Positions 16,806 through 23,215 of a DNA stretch of 26,777 nt are shown here, one piece after another. The stretch is from CAZUVM01 sp964623885 (lineage in GTDB: Bacteria; Verrucomicrobiota; Verrucomicrobiia; Limisphaerales; UBA8199): positions 1 to 26,777 of the forward strand of contig CAZUVM010000241.1 of assembly GCA_964623885.1 (NCBI GenBank). The letters run 5' to 3'. Positions within the stretch are counted from its first letter, which is position 1. Each line of letters starts with the position of its first letter. The position numbers and the translations under genes were made by a program. The notes under the pieces were generated by a model. That model was not told where the DNA came from, ran no database searches, and saw only the letters and a list, made by a program, of their open reading frames with translations.

Positions 16806-17078
16806 TCAGCCGCGACACGGGACGCGACAAGGGTGGTGATCGATGAAAGGCGCAGATTTTATTTCGAAGCGTTCGTCCATCGGCACGGCGACATTGTAAC
16901 GGGGCTCGCCGAACGCAAAAACAATTTCCATTTGTGCCGGGTCCAGTTGCGCCGCGCGCACGAACCGGAGCGCCCGCTCCGGTATTTGAAAATTGAAAGC
17001 TTCTTGAACCTGCTGCGTCCAGTCGTTGACTCCCTGAAAATATGTTTCGTTCACTTTGTTTCGCAAAAAAATCTCCAT
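16806..17078 (-). CDS. Small conserved-type hypothetical protein (90 aa)
   Basis: The ATG at 17078 is preceded by an excellent ribosome site, GGGGAGG with GGAGG six bases before the ATG, one of the best in this window, so this start is preferred over the longer open frame reaching 17465. The protein begins MEIFLRNKVNETYFQG and holds 'W-T.....EAFNF..PERA..FV....L...E.V..F' and 'YNVAVP' near residue 66. The first 66 residues look like a compact alpha/beta domain; the last 24 are low-complexity and may be a free tail. No signal peptide or cysteine motif. I know similar short 'F-x-G..W-T..EA..F' proteins in Verrucomicrobiota but no function. A related protein is encoded at 19005-19238. It is convergent with tRNA-Gly. 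Confidence 0.75.
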   Translation of the reverse strand: MEIFLRNKVNETYFQGVNDWTQQVQEAFNFQIPERALRFVRAAQLDPAQMEIVFAFGEPRYNVAVPMDERFEIKSAPFIDHHPCRVPCRG

Positions 17079-17300
17079 AGAAATCCTCCCCAGGACAAAA
17101 GTGAGTATGGTCGCGTCGCTGAAGATTTTACAGTGGGGTAATGGCCTACTCTGAGTTTGCAGCGTTTGAGTTTTGAGGTTGTTTCTTCGCGCGTTGCGGG
17201 AAGAGTTTCGGATTTGTTTAAGCCGACGGGTGCCAGCTGGCGTCGGCCTAGAGTGAGCCGCTGAAGGCTGCAACGTAGCGGCAAGGCAACCGCCGACTTG

Positions 17301-17483
17301 ATGCGCAAAGCCGTCGAGGCGGCGGAGACAACCGACGCCGGGCAGCGGCAGGCGCAATGGTTTGACCTTTGGGCTGTTTCCATGCGCGCGGCATGTCACC
17401 AGGCGGAAGCGACCGGGCTCGGCGCCCGATCGTTTGAGGCGTGGATGGAGTTCGTGCGGAGTCAACCGGCGGCGCAGCGGTGA
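17301..17483 (+). CDS. Possible small protein or gene remnant (60 aa)
   Basis: An open plus-strand frame from the ATG at 17301 encodes 60 residues, MRKAVEAAETTDAGQRQAQW and on to FEAWMEFVRSQPAAQR. The frame is open upstream only to 17265. Composition is protein-like (amphipathic helices, Trp/Phe spaced, no runs of Arg/Pro typical of antisense shadows). There is no convincing ribosome site. It could be a genuine short helical protein, or the 3' remnant of a longer helical gene. A phasin-like idea comes only from the nearby FabG/PhaB-type gene and is weak. Treat as tentative. Confidence 0.28.
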   Translation: MRKAVEAAETTDAGQRQAQWFDLWAVSMRAACHQAEATGLGARSFEAWMEFVRSQPAAQR

Positions 17484-17506
17484 AAAGAGGAAGCTTCGAA
17501 AGTTTC

Positions 17507-17530
17507 CGCGGGCAAGGCTGCCCGCGCTCC
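17507..17530 (-). repeat. Single REP-like hairpin with GGAG flank
   Basis: Read on the minus strand it starts with GGAG (17530-17527), followed by CGCGGGC, a six-base loop AGCCTT, and GCCCGCG (7-bp perfect stem, 17526-17507). A GGAG or GTAG tetranucleotide directly 5' of a short palindrome is the hallmark of bacterial REP sequences handled by RAYT (Y1) transposases. It sits between the weak 17301-17483 frame and the end of fabG. Confidence 0.6.
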
Positions 17531-17545
17531 GACCGCCGGAAGAAA

Positions 17546-18325
17546 TTACATATAGATTCCGCCGTTGACTCCCAGGACCTGGCCGGTAACGTAGCTGGCG
17601 CGCGGGCTGGCGAGGAAGACAACGGCGTCGGCAATTTCTTCGGGTTTGCCCAAACGGCCCATCGGCGTCATGGCTTTGACCTGAGAGAGCGCCGATTCGG
17701 GCATGGCGCTGACCATCTCGGTCTCGATGAACCCCGGGGCGACGGCGTTAACCGTGACACCCTTGCGGGCGAGTTCTCGGGCGAGACTCTCGGTAAAGGA
17801 GATGATCGCTCCCTTGGTGGCGGCATAATTGGTTTGCCCGAAGTTTCCGGTCTGGCCGACGACCGAAGAGATGTTGATGATCCGCCCCCAACCGGTCCCG
17901 ACCATTTCTTCGGCGACCAGTTGCGTGGTGTAGAAGACGCCATCGAGGTTGACGCGCATGACTTCGTCCCACATGGCTTTGGTCATTTTGAGAAACGACT
18001 TGTCGCGGTTGATCCCGGCGTTGTTGACGAGGATGGCAATCGGCCCAAGCGCTTCCTGCACCTCGCGAACCGCGTCGCGCATCTCTTCAGGCGACGCCAC
18101 GTTCGCCTGGCAAGCGCGGCAATGCACGCCCAACTGCGAGACCTCGAGGGCCAGGGCTTCGGCGCGATCTTTCGAGTGCTGGTACGTAAAAGCGACATCC
18201 GCGCCGGCTTGCGCCATCGCTAGAACAATCGCCCGTCCAATACCGCGGCTGCCGCCGGTGATGAAGCACACCTTGCCGCGAAGTTCCTCGTGGTGATTTG
18301 TCGTCTGGTTTTCCGTCATGTTCAT
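17546..18325 (-). CDS. fabG: SDR-family 3-oxoacyl-ACP / acetoacetyl-CoA reductase (FabG/PhaB type)
   Basis: 259 residues from the ATG at 18325 (a second ATG at 18319 is also possible; the longer upstream frame is antisense-like in composition). It is a classical short-chain dehydrogenase: cofactor loop TGGSRGIG (23-30), NNAG (101-104), and the catalytic set Asn126, Ser154 (or Ser153), Tyr167 and Lys171. The segment INISSVVGQTGNFGQTNYAA and the ending VNGGIYM fit both FabG, which reduces 3-oxoacyl-ACP in fatty acid synthesis, and PhaB-type acetoacetyl-CoA reductases of polyhydroxybutyrate synthesis. NADPH is the expected cofactor. The gene lies 29 bp downstream of the clamp-like 119-residue gene on the same strand. 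No acpP, fabD, phaA or phaC is near, so it may be an extra FabG copy with its own role. Confidence 0.88.
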   Translation of the reverse strand: MNMTENQTTNHHEELRGKVCFITGGSRGIGRAIVLAMAQAGADVAFTYQHSKDRAEALALEVSQLGVHCRACQANVASPEEMRDAVREVQEALGPIAILVNNAGINRDKSFLKMTKAMWDEVMRVNLDGVFYTTQLVAEEMVGTGWGRIINISSVVGQTGNFGQTNYAATKGAIISFTESLARELARKGVTVNAVAPGFIETEMVSAMPESALSQVKAMTPMGRLGKPEEIADAVVFLASPRASYVTGQVLGVNGGIYM

Positions 18326-18354
18326 AATGTGTTTTGCTTTTGGTTGCCCACGGT

Positions 18355-18714
18355 TCAATCCGTCGCGAAATCGCCCGGCACGCTGTCCGCCGTGGCTGTC
18401 CATGCTCCAGCCGACAACACGGGTACGGCGGCCGAACGAATTCGCAGAAATCCTCCGTTTACATTGACGGTGATGCCGGGCTCGAACTGGAACCGCTTGA
18501 CGACTTCCAGCAGTCGCGCCGCCAGCACGCGGCATTGGCCATCGTCCCAAACCTGGGCGTCGGCCTCAGCCACTATCCCATTTGCCTTCACATGCACGCG
18601 CCCGCATGACGCCTGCAGACGGACTGCGCTTGGCTGGTTTGGCTTCTCCCATTCGCATCCTGGCACAGATTCCAGCAAGTGGAGCAGTAACCCAGGTTTG
18701 ATCGTGAAAATCAT
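18355..18714 (-). CDS. 119-aa protein resembling one domain of the DNA polymerase III beta clamp
   Basis: The ATG at 18714 is preceded by GAGG five bases upstream, a good ribosome site; the longer frame up to 18867 has none. The protein starts MIFTIKPGLLLHLLESVPG, close in pattern to the DnaN start (MKFT...HLL..L..V.G). Residues 55-95 (V-WDDGQCRVLAARLLEVVKRF then ITVNVNGGFLRIRSA) follow the DnaN domain-1 order of 'G...VPA+K...I.+.LP' and then '...+.+.SG' strands. A DnaN chain has three such domains and about 370 residues; here there is only one. Structure and homology are inferred from pattern only. If right, it might be a stand-alone clamp-fold protein or decoy. It is 29 bp upstream of fabG, so the two may be co-transcribed. 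Confidence 0.68.
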   Translation of the reverse strand: MIFTIKPGLLLHLLESVPGCEWEKPNQPSAVRLQASCGRVHVKANGIVAEADAQVWDDGQCRVLAARLLEVVKRFQFEPGITVNVNGGFLRIRSAAVPVLSAGAWTATADSVPGDFATD

Positions 18715-18876
18715 AAAGGCCTCAAATTCTTGACGCGCGACTCCGGCTGAGTTTCTGCGCAAGTTTTTTCTGTTTTCTCCTAAGCTGAAAAACGGAGAAC
18801 CTACTTTAGCATTCAGGCCTCGCCCTGGTATGGGGTAACAGCCCACCGTATTAAATTCCGAGACCAAAATCAGAAC

Positions 18877-18901
18877 AAATCCAAATCCGGATTTCGGATT
18901 T
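18877..18901. promoter_or_regulatory. Nested inverted repeat, operator-like
   Basis: Two AAATCC copies (18877-18882, 18883-18888) face two GGATTT copies (18889-18894, 18896-18901) with no loop and a single extra C. That makes a 12-bp dyad centred between 18888 and 18889. It lies in the 290-bp gap upstream of the clamp-like gene (ATG at 18714) and downstream of the 77-residue gene. It could be an operator; a transcription terminator is unlikely because no T-run follows. Confidence 0.4.
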
Positions 18902-19004
18902 ACCGATCACTTCGCTTGCCAGCCCTTCCGTGGGGGCAGGCCAAACTTCCTTCTGGGCGCGTCCGTCAATGGCCAAACCGATATGGGGATCTTACCCAGT
19001 GCTG

Positions 19005-19238
19005 CTAACGCATAGTCGTGCAGAACAAGTCGGTGTGGCTGCCTTCGACCCGAATGACGAGCTCGATATCCTCAAGCTGGTTCGCCACACAGGCGCGGAC
19101 CGCCTCGATTTCGTCCGCGAAGACCTCCGCTTGCCGGGCGTCATGACTCCATCCGGTCCGCGAGAAAAAGCGCAGCGTTTTCTGACAACGTAACAAACGG
19201 ATCACAGGAACTTGCTCGACAGATGGTTTTGCGGCCAT
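19005..19238 (-). CDS. Small hypothetical protein (77 aa), distant paralogue of the 16806-17078 protein
   Basis: The sequence GGAAGGGAG lies immediately before ATGCATATG. The spacing suits the second ATG (19238) better than the first (19244), so 77 residues are called. The core is LRCQKTLRFFSRTGWSHDA, then 'RQAEVFADEIEAVRACVANQL.DIELVI', which repeats the plan of the other small protein: an aromatic 'F' pair, a Gly-Trp or Asp-Trp with Ser/Thr, 'EA/AE-x-F', an amphipathic helix with A-V, then 'E-[IL]-V'. No signal peptide, metal or catalytic motif. Function unknown. It lies alone, 130 bp from the LysR gene, same strand. Confidence 0.68.
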   Translation of the reverse strand: MAAKPSVEQVPVIRLLRCQKTLRFFSRTGWSHDARQAEVFADEIEAVRACVANQLEDIELVIRVEGSHTDLFCTTMR

Positions 19239-19374
19239 ATGCATCTCCCTTCCAAGCTGAAACTATACGCCGCTCTCGCTTAGGTGCAAGCGTCGGCCCG
19301 ATTCGTTACCACGATTTTACAAAGTGAGTTTATCCTCCGGGTTTCGCGCGAGGCTCTCGCACGCATGAACTGCA

Positions 19375-20328
19375 TCAGGCAGCCGCGGCGAGGCGTAGAT
19401 TCTCCACGACAGCCGAGCAAAGTCCGATGAAAGTTTGCTGTGCCAGGCTAAGAGGCTGGCCTTTGCGCAGCAGGATGCCCCAGGTCCTTTCGAGCCGGCG
19501 CGGCCCCAACGCCAGCGCGCGAAGAGAACCTTCGTTCAATTCCCTCTGCGCAACCCAGGGAGCGAGAATGCTCACGCCGAGCCCCAACTTAACCAGCTCT
19601 TTAATTGCCTCCATGTTGCCCAGCTCGATCGATGCCGGCAGTACAATCGCTTCGTGCTGAAAATAGGCATCGATCATTTCAGACATGTAGCTGCGCCTGG
19701 TATAAAGGATGTACCGCTGCCGCGCGATTTCGCTTCGATCCACGCGCCCTGACTTGGCCCAGGGATGCAGCGGGCTGACCAGGAACCGAAGTTCATCTTT
19801 AAATAGCGGGCAAAAGTCCAATCGCGAAGCGTTCCGCGGTTCCAATGCCAGGGCGACGTCGATCCGATGGTTTTCCAATAACTCCAGCGCCGCCTGGGTG
19901 TCCCCGGGTTCAATCTGGATAAGACATTGCGGAAAGCTTTCTTTGAACTCGCGCAGCACTTTTGGCAGGAGGTATTGACACGTAGTCGGGCTGGCGCCAA
20001 TCCGCAGACGACCGTGTCCCCATTTCCCAATTTCTTTGAGTCGTTCCCTCGCCTCGTCCATCTCCGCGAGGATTCGCTGGGCATGGGCAAGCAGTTGTTC
20101 GCCTGCCTGGGTCAGGATTAAGGATCTGCCCACTCTGTCCAAAAGACGACAGTGGACTTCATCTTCCAAGGCCTTGATTGAATGACTTATTGCCGATTGT
20201 GACAGGTGCAGTTGCCTCGCCGTTTTCGTGAACGAGCCCGTATGTGCCAGGGACACAAAGGCCCGTAATTGCCGAATATCCAGGGGCGCATTGCCATTTC
20301 TGTTCGCACTAAGACCATTGAACTTCAT
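19375..20328 (-). CDS. LysR-family transcriptional regulator (probable nitrogen/nitrate regulator)
   Basis: 317 residues from the ATG at 20328; the frame continues upstream to 20481 but would overlap the divergent gene and its control region. A winged helix-turn-helix fills residues 17-76 (LRAFVSLAHTGSFTKTARQL, then SQSAISHSIKALE), followed by a linker helix and a two-lobed effector-binding domain (about 105-310) with GRLRIGASPTTCQYLLP. It is most like the CbbR/CysB/NtcB-type activators. It is divergent from the NasS-like gene with 59 bp between starts, a usual LysR layout in which it controls itself and its neighbour. A nitrogen-status role (like NtcB or Nac) is inferred from context. Effector unknown. 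Confidence 0.9.
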   Translation of the reverse strand: MKFNGLSANRNGNAPLDIRQLRAFVSLAHTGSFTKTARQLHLSQSAISHSIKALEDEVHCRLLDRVGRSLILTQAGEQLLAHAQRILAEMDEARERLKEIGKWGHGRLRIGASPTTCQYLLPKVLREFKESFPQCLIQIEPGDTQAALELLENHRIDVALALEPRNASRLDFCPLFKDELRFLVSPLHPWAKSGRVDRSEIARQRYILYTRRSYMSEMIDAYFQHEAIVLPASIELGNMEAIKELVKLGLGVSILAPWVAQRELNEGSLRALALGPRRLERTWGILLRKGQPLSLAQQTFIGLCSAVVENLRLAAAA

Positions 20329-20358
20329 TTCGCCATATCCGCGCGTTCGCTCGGAGCA

Positions 20359-20372
20359 AATGGCAAGCCATT
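20359..20372. promoter_or_regulatory. Perfect 14-bp dyad in the LysR / NasS-like divergent region
   Basis: AATGGC and GCCATT form 6-bp arms around AA. It sits near the middle of the 59-bp gap between the two divergent starts (20328 and 20388). A LysR-type operator is the first guess. The short gap means the promoters must overlap one or both coding regions or each other. Confidence 0.5.
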
Positions 20373-20387
20373 CGCTGTGATCCTGGT

Positions 20388-21503
20388 GTGATAGATTCGG
20401 CAGATAGCGATACGCACTCGGCCGCGGCGGCGGGCGGCCTGATTCGTATAGGGTATGTACCCCTGTGCGATTGCGCGCCATTAGTCGTGGCGCAGGAACT
20501 TGATCTGTTCGGCGCGCATGGTTTGCAGGTCGCCTTGAGCCGAGAGGTGGGCTGGGCCACGATCCGTGACAAGATTGTTTTGCGTGAACTGGAAGCGGCT
20601 CACGCCCCTGCTGCGATGGTCCTGACGATTAGCCAGGGCATGGGTTCGTTCCGAATGCCGTGCGTGACTGGTCTGGTCCTGAACCTGCATGGCAATGGCG
20701 TCACGCTTTCCAACCGACTTCGGGAGAGCGGCGTTCAAGACATCGCGACACTCCGCGAATTCGTTCGCTCCAGGCGAAGCGGAGCTGCACTCACTTTCGG
20801 CGTCGCGTTTTCCTGTTCCTCGCACAATTTTTTGCTGCAGAAATGGCTGCGAGACGGCGGAATCGACCCAACCCGGGACGTCAACATCGTGGTAGTCCCG
20901 CCGCCGCAGATGACGGCCAACCTGAAAGCCGGGCACCTCGATGGTTACTGCGTGGGCGAGCCATGGAATTCGGTGGCAGTAGTCCAGCGCGCTGGCTGGG
21001 TGGCAGCTCTGAGTCCCGCGATCGCTCGGCGTCATCCGGAGAAAGTTTTGTTGGTGCCGGCGGAATTTGCACGGAACCGGGCCGAAGAACACGGGCGTCT
21101 CATCGCCGCTTTGTTCGAGGCTTGCCAATTCTGTCAGCGACCGGAAAACCGCGATCAGCTGGCGGCAATCCTGGCTCGGCCCGAATACCTCAACACAAGT
21201 GCGCTTGCGATTCGGAACAGTCTCTGCGGTCCATTTCAATTCAGCAAAGAGCGCGTCGAATCCCACGAGGAGCTCCATCTCTTCGCCGGTCCGGACGTGA
21301 ATGAACCCGGATTGGACAAAGCCGTTTGGGCCCGGCAAAGCTTGCGGGAAACCGGTCTGCTGCCGACCCCTGGTCTCCTCGGCTCGCAGCGTCTCAAGTC
21401 AATGTTCCGGAGCGATCTATTTCATGCCGCAATTGGAGAGCATTCCAGCACACCGCAAAGGAGCCCACAGCCCAGCATTTTGAACGGCACCTGGCCTGAA
21501 TAA
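20388..21503 (+). CDS. CmpA/NrtA-type nitrate-binding protein without signal peptide (NasS-like)
   Basis: 371 residues from a GTG start at 20388; no in-frame ATG lies before the domain. Family marks: IRIGYVPLCDCAPLVVAQEL (19-38), GWATIRDKIV (55-64), VPPPQM (170-175) and GYCVGEPWN (187-195). NrtA and CmpA bind nitrate or bicarbonate for ABC importers and carry a lipoprotein or Sec signal. Here the N-terminus (MIDSADSDTHSAAAAGG) is hydrophilic and no permease or ATPase gene is nearby, so it should stay in the cytosol. This is the form of NasS, the nitrate sensor that holds the RNA-binding antiterminator NasT in proteobacteria. No NasT (ANTAR protein) gene is within the window. A sensor feeding the narK operon is therefore inferred; whether it acts through a distant NasT or by another partner is open. 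Confidence 0.82.
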   Translation: MIDSADSDTHSAAAAGGLIRIGYVPLCDCAPLVVAQELDLFGAHGLQVALSREVGWATIRDKIVLRELEAAHAPAAMVLTISQGMGSFRMPCVTGLVLNLHGNGVTLSNRLRESGVQDIATLREFVRSRRSGAALTFGVAFSCSSHNFLLQKWLRDGGIDPTRDVNIVVVPPPQMTANLKAGHLDGYCVGEPWNSVAVVQRAGWVAALSPAIARRHPEKVLLVPAEFARNRAEEHGRLIAALFEACQFCQRPENRDQLAAILARPEYLNTSALAIRNSLCGPFQFSKERVESHEELHLFAGPDVNEPGLDKAVWARQSLRETGLLPTPGLLGSQRLKSMFRSDLFHAAIGEHSSTPQRSPQPSILNGTWPE

Positions 21504-21568
21504 CTTCACACCTCCGGATCAGAGATGACGTGCAACCGGCGCGGCAAGACGCCGGGTTGTCCGAAGGC

Positions 21569-21613
21569 GTAGCGCAGAGTTGCACTCTGCTGTATCGCCG
21601 ATTTGTAATCGGC
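21569..21613 (+). repeat. REP-like unit A: GTAG plus two 7-bp hairpins
   Basis: GTAG (21569-21572), then hairpin GCAGAGT-TGC-ACTCTGC (21574-21590), spacer TGTATC, and hairpin GCCGATT-TGT-AATCGGC (21597-21613). Each hairpin has a perfect 7-bp stem and a 3-base loop. It reads as one unit of a REP-type family. Confidence 0.8.
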
Positions 21614-21671
21614 AGGCGCCCGCAAGTTGCAAGGGACCATGCACAAGGCGCTGAGCTACGACGAAGCCCAG

Positions 21672-21716
21672 GCAGGTTGAAAACCTGCGATACGGCAGAT
21701 TGAAAATCTGCGCTCC
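21672..21716 (-). repeat. REP-like unit B: GGAG plus two 7-bp hairpins, inverted to unit A
   Basis: On the minus strand: GGAG (21716-21713), hairpin GCAGATT-TTC-AATCTGC (21711-21695), spacer CGTATC, hairpin GCAGGTT-TTC-AACCTGC (21688-21672). It has the same length, order and GTATC spacer as unit A, 58 bp away, in opposite orientation. Stem bases differ between units but pairing is fully kept. Confidence 0.8.
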
Positions 21717-22009
21717 ACGACAAGCGCCACAGTCGGCCTGGGAAATATTCGGGCTAGATTTCAGCCGCGGCTGGCGCGAAAGCTTCACGTTGAAAAAAAG
21801 CCGCCAGCGCTGCCGATGCGCGCTGTGAAAATCAGCGGTGTTTCGCCGGCCCGGTCGAGCGATTTCCAAGCCTCAGTCGGGTTCAAAGTTCGGGGTTTTT
21901 TCGCATTCATGAACGGCATTCATACCTGGCATCAGAACTATGAACGGCACGGGACAAGCCCCTGGCACGTTCGCTGCACCGGGCAGTGTCCATCGAGTGC
22001 AATAAACGA

Positions 22010-23215
22010 ATGAAGATCTCAAACCTCAAAAACTCCGGTCACTGGCCAACCTTAGTGACCGCATTCCTTTACTTCGATTTTTCGTTCATGGTTTGGACGC
22101 TATTGGGTCCGCTGGGAGCGCAGATTGGGGAGGCGCTCAAATTATCAGCGGGGCAAAAAGGGCTGATGGTGGCGATGCCCATTCTTTCGGGCGCGGTATT
22201 ACGCATCGTGCTGGGGCTGGCGGTAGACCGCCTCGGAGCAAAGCTGACCGGAATCGGAGCCCAATTCATAGTGATAGCCGGTTTGCTGTGGGCCTGGTTG
22301 GCCGGATTGAAGGATTATGAGGCTACTCTGCTGCTGGGACTCGTTTTGGGGTTCGGAGGCGCCAGTTTTGCGGTGGCTTTGCCTCAGGCCGGCAGGTGGT
22401 ATCCGCCGAACATGCAGGGATTGGTCATGGGCCTGGCTGGTGCCGGCAACATCGGAACGGTCCTGGATGCGTTGTTGGCGCCTCGTGTCGCGGCCGCTTA
22501 CGGGTGGCGAACTGTCTTCGGTCTGGCGCTCATCCCGGCCGTGATTGTACTCGCGGCTTACGCCATTTTCTCAAAAGAGGCTCCCGTGGAATTCCGCAAA
22601 AAGCGTCTCACCGATTACTACAAGCTGCTTAAGGAAAAAGATGCGCATTGGTTCTGCTTTTACTACACGGTTTCGTTTGGCGGATTTGTGGGGCTGGCCA
22701 GCTCTTACGTGCTTTATTTCAAAAGCGAGTTCGGATTACCAGCAGTCCACGCCGGCGACCTGGCGGCGGTTTGTACTGCTGCGGGCGCGTTGCTGCGCCC
22801 AACTGGCGGCGCGTTGGCTGACCGAATTGGCGGAATTCGCGCACTGTACCGGTGCTACACAACCGCGGGCCTGGCTTTAATCCTGGCGGCAGTTGGACGT
22901 CATCTGAGCTGGAATGTGCCGATGCTCCTCATCGCTTCCGGGGCGCTGGGCATGGCCAACGGCGCGGTGTTCCAATTACTGCCGCAGCGCTTCGGCAAGG
23001 ATCTTGGCGTCATGACCGGTTTGGTCGGCGCAGGGGGCGGCGTGGGCGGATTCTACCTGGCCAGTTCGTTGGGTTATTCCAAGGGACTTACCGGCAGCTA
23101 CCTTGCCGGCCTGGCAGTGTTCTCTTTGCTTTGCTTCTGCGCCATTGTTGGGTTGGGACTGGTGAAGACCCGCTGGCGCACCACCTGGGGACTCGTCGCG
23201 CAGGCTCGCATCTGA
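22010..23215 (+). CDS. narK: NarK/NasA-type nitrate/nitrite MFS transporter
   Basis: 401 residues, 12 predicted membrane helices. The start is the ATG at 22010 (a GTG at 21986 is possible). Nitrate signature 1 covers about 110-150 (GLVLGFGGASFAVALPQAGR then GLVMGLAGAGNIG) and signature 2 about 320-350 (FQLLPQRFGKDLGVMTGLVG, AGGGVGGFYL). The two anion-binding arginines are Arg65 (GAVLRIVLGLAVDRLG) and Arg263 (ALLRPTGGALADRIGG). It imports nitrate by proton symport or exchanges nitrate for nitrite; next to a reductase module, import for assimilation is the likely role. The stop TGA overlaps the next ATG by one base, so the kinase gene is translationally coupled. First gene of the operon, 506 bp from the NasS-like gene. 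Confidence 0.93.
   Translation: MKISNLKNSGHWPTLVTAFLYFDFSFMVWTLLGPLGAQIGEALKLSAGQKGLMVAMPILSGAVLRIVLGLAVDRLGAKLTGIGAQFIVIAGLLWAWLAGLKDYEATLLLGLVLGFGGASFAVALPQAGRWYPPNMQGLVMGLAGAGNIGTVLDALLAPRVAAAYGWRTVFGLALIPAVIVLAAYAIFSKEAPVEFRKKRLTDYYKLLKEKDAHWFCFYYTVSFGGFVGLASSYVLYFKSEFGLPAVHAGDLAAVCTAAGALLRPTGGALADRIGGIRALYRCYTTAGLALILAAVGRHLSWNVPMLLIASGALGMANGAVFQLLPQRFGKDLGVMTGLVGAGGGVGGFYLASSLGYSKGLTGSYLAGLAVFSLLCFCAIVGLGLVKTRWRTTWGLVAQARI

Larger units (their letters stand above)
17079..17545. other. 467-bp stretch without a secure gene: hairpins, a weak small frame, a REP
   Basis: Between two minus-strand genes. It holds the ribosome site and presumably the promoter of the 90-residue gene (near 17080-17200), a 7-bp hairpin GCCGACG/CGTCGGC (17222-17228 and 17241-17247, 12-base loop), a second dyad GCCGCT/AGCGGC (17257-17262 and 17277-17282), a weak plus-strand open frame (17301-17483) and a REP-like element (17507-17530). 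No rho-independent terminator with a T-run is evident after fabG. Confidence 0.6.
21504..22009 (+). promoter_or_regulatory. 506-bp leader upstream of narK: hairpins, REP pair, direct repeats
   Basis: No real gene. It holds a GC-rich hairpin just after the NasS-like gene (CAACCGGCG 21534-21542 against CGCCGGGTTG 21551-21560, one bulge; no T-run, so not a clear terminator), two inverted REP units (21569-21716), and near narK a 10-bp direct repeat ATGAACGGCA (21909-21918 and 21940-21949, exactly 31 bp apart, three helical turns) together with GCATTCAT twice (21903-21910, 21916-21923). The promoter of narK is probably in the last 150 bp. Confidence 0.5.

Noticed and set aside
20481..21338. 285-codon minus-strand frame opposite the NasS-like gene
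   Set aside because: It covers the conserved NrtA-type motifs of the plus-strand gene and has no family features of its own.
20388..21503. Periplasmic component of an ABC nitrate importer
   Set aside because: No signal peptide or lipobox and no permease or ATPase gene nearby; a cytosolic sensor role fits better.
21394..21869. Two overlapping minus-strand frames of 109 and 116 codons in the narK leader
   Set aside because: Their coding potential comes from the REP hairpins (phrases such as ADFQSAVSQVFNLPG). Such frames are typical false genes made by this repeat type.
22852..23214. N-terminal extension of the phosphatase-kinase frame back into narK
   Set aside because: The extension is a frame shadow of narK. 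The ATG at 23215 begins exactly at the PP2C domain and overlaps the narK stop by one base.
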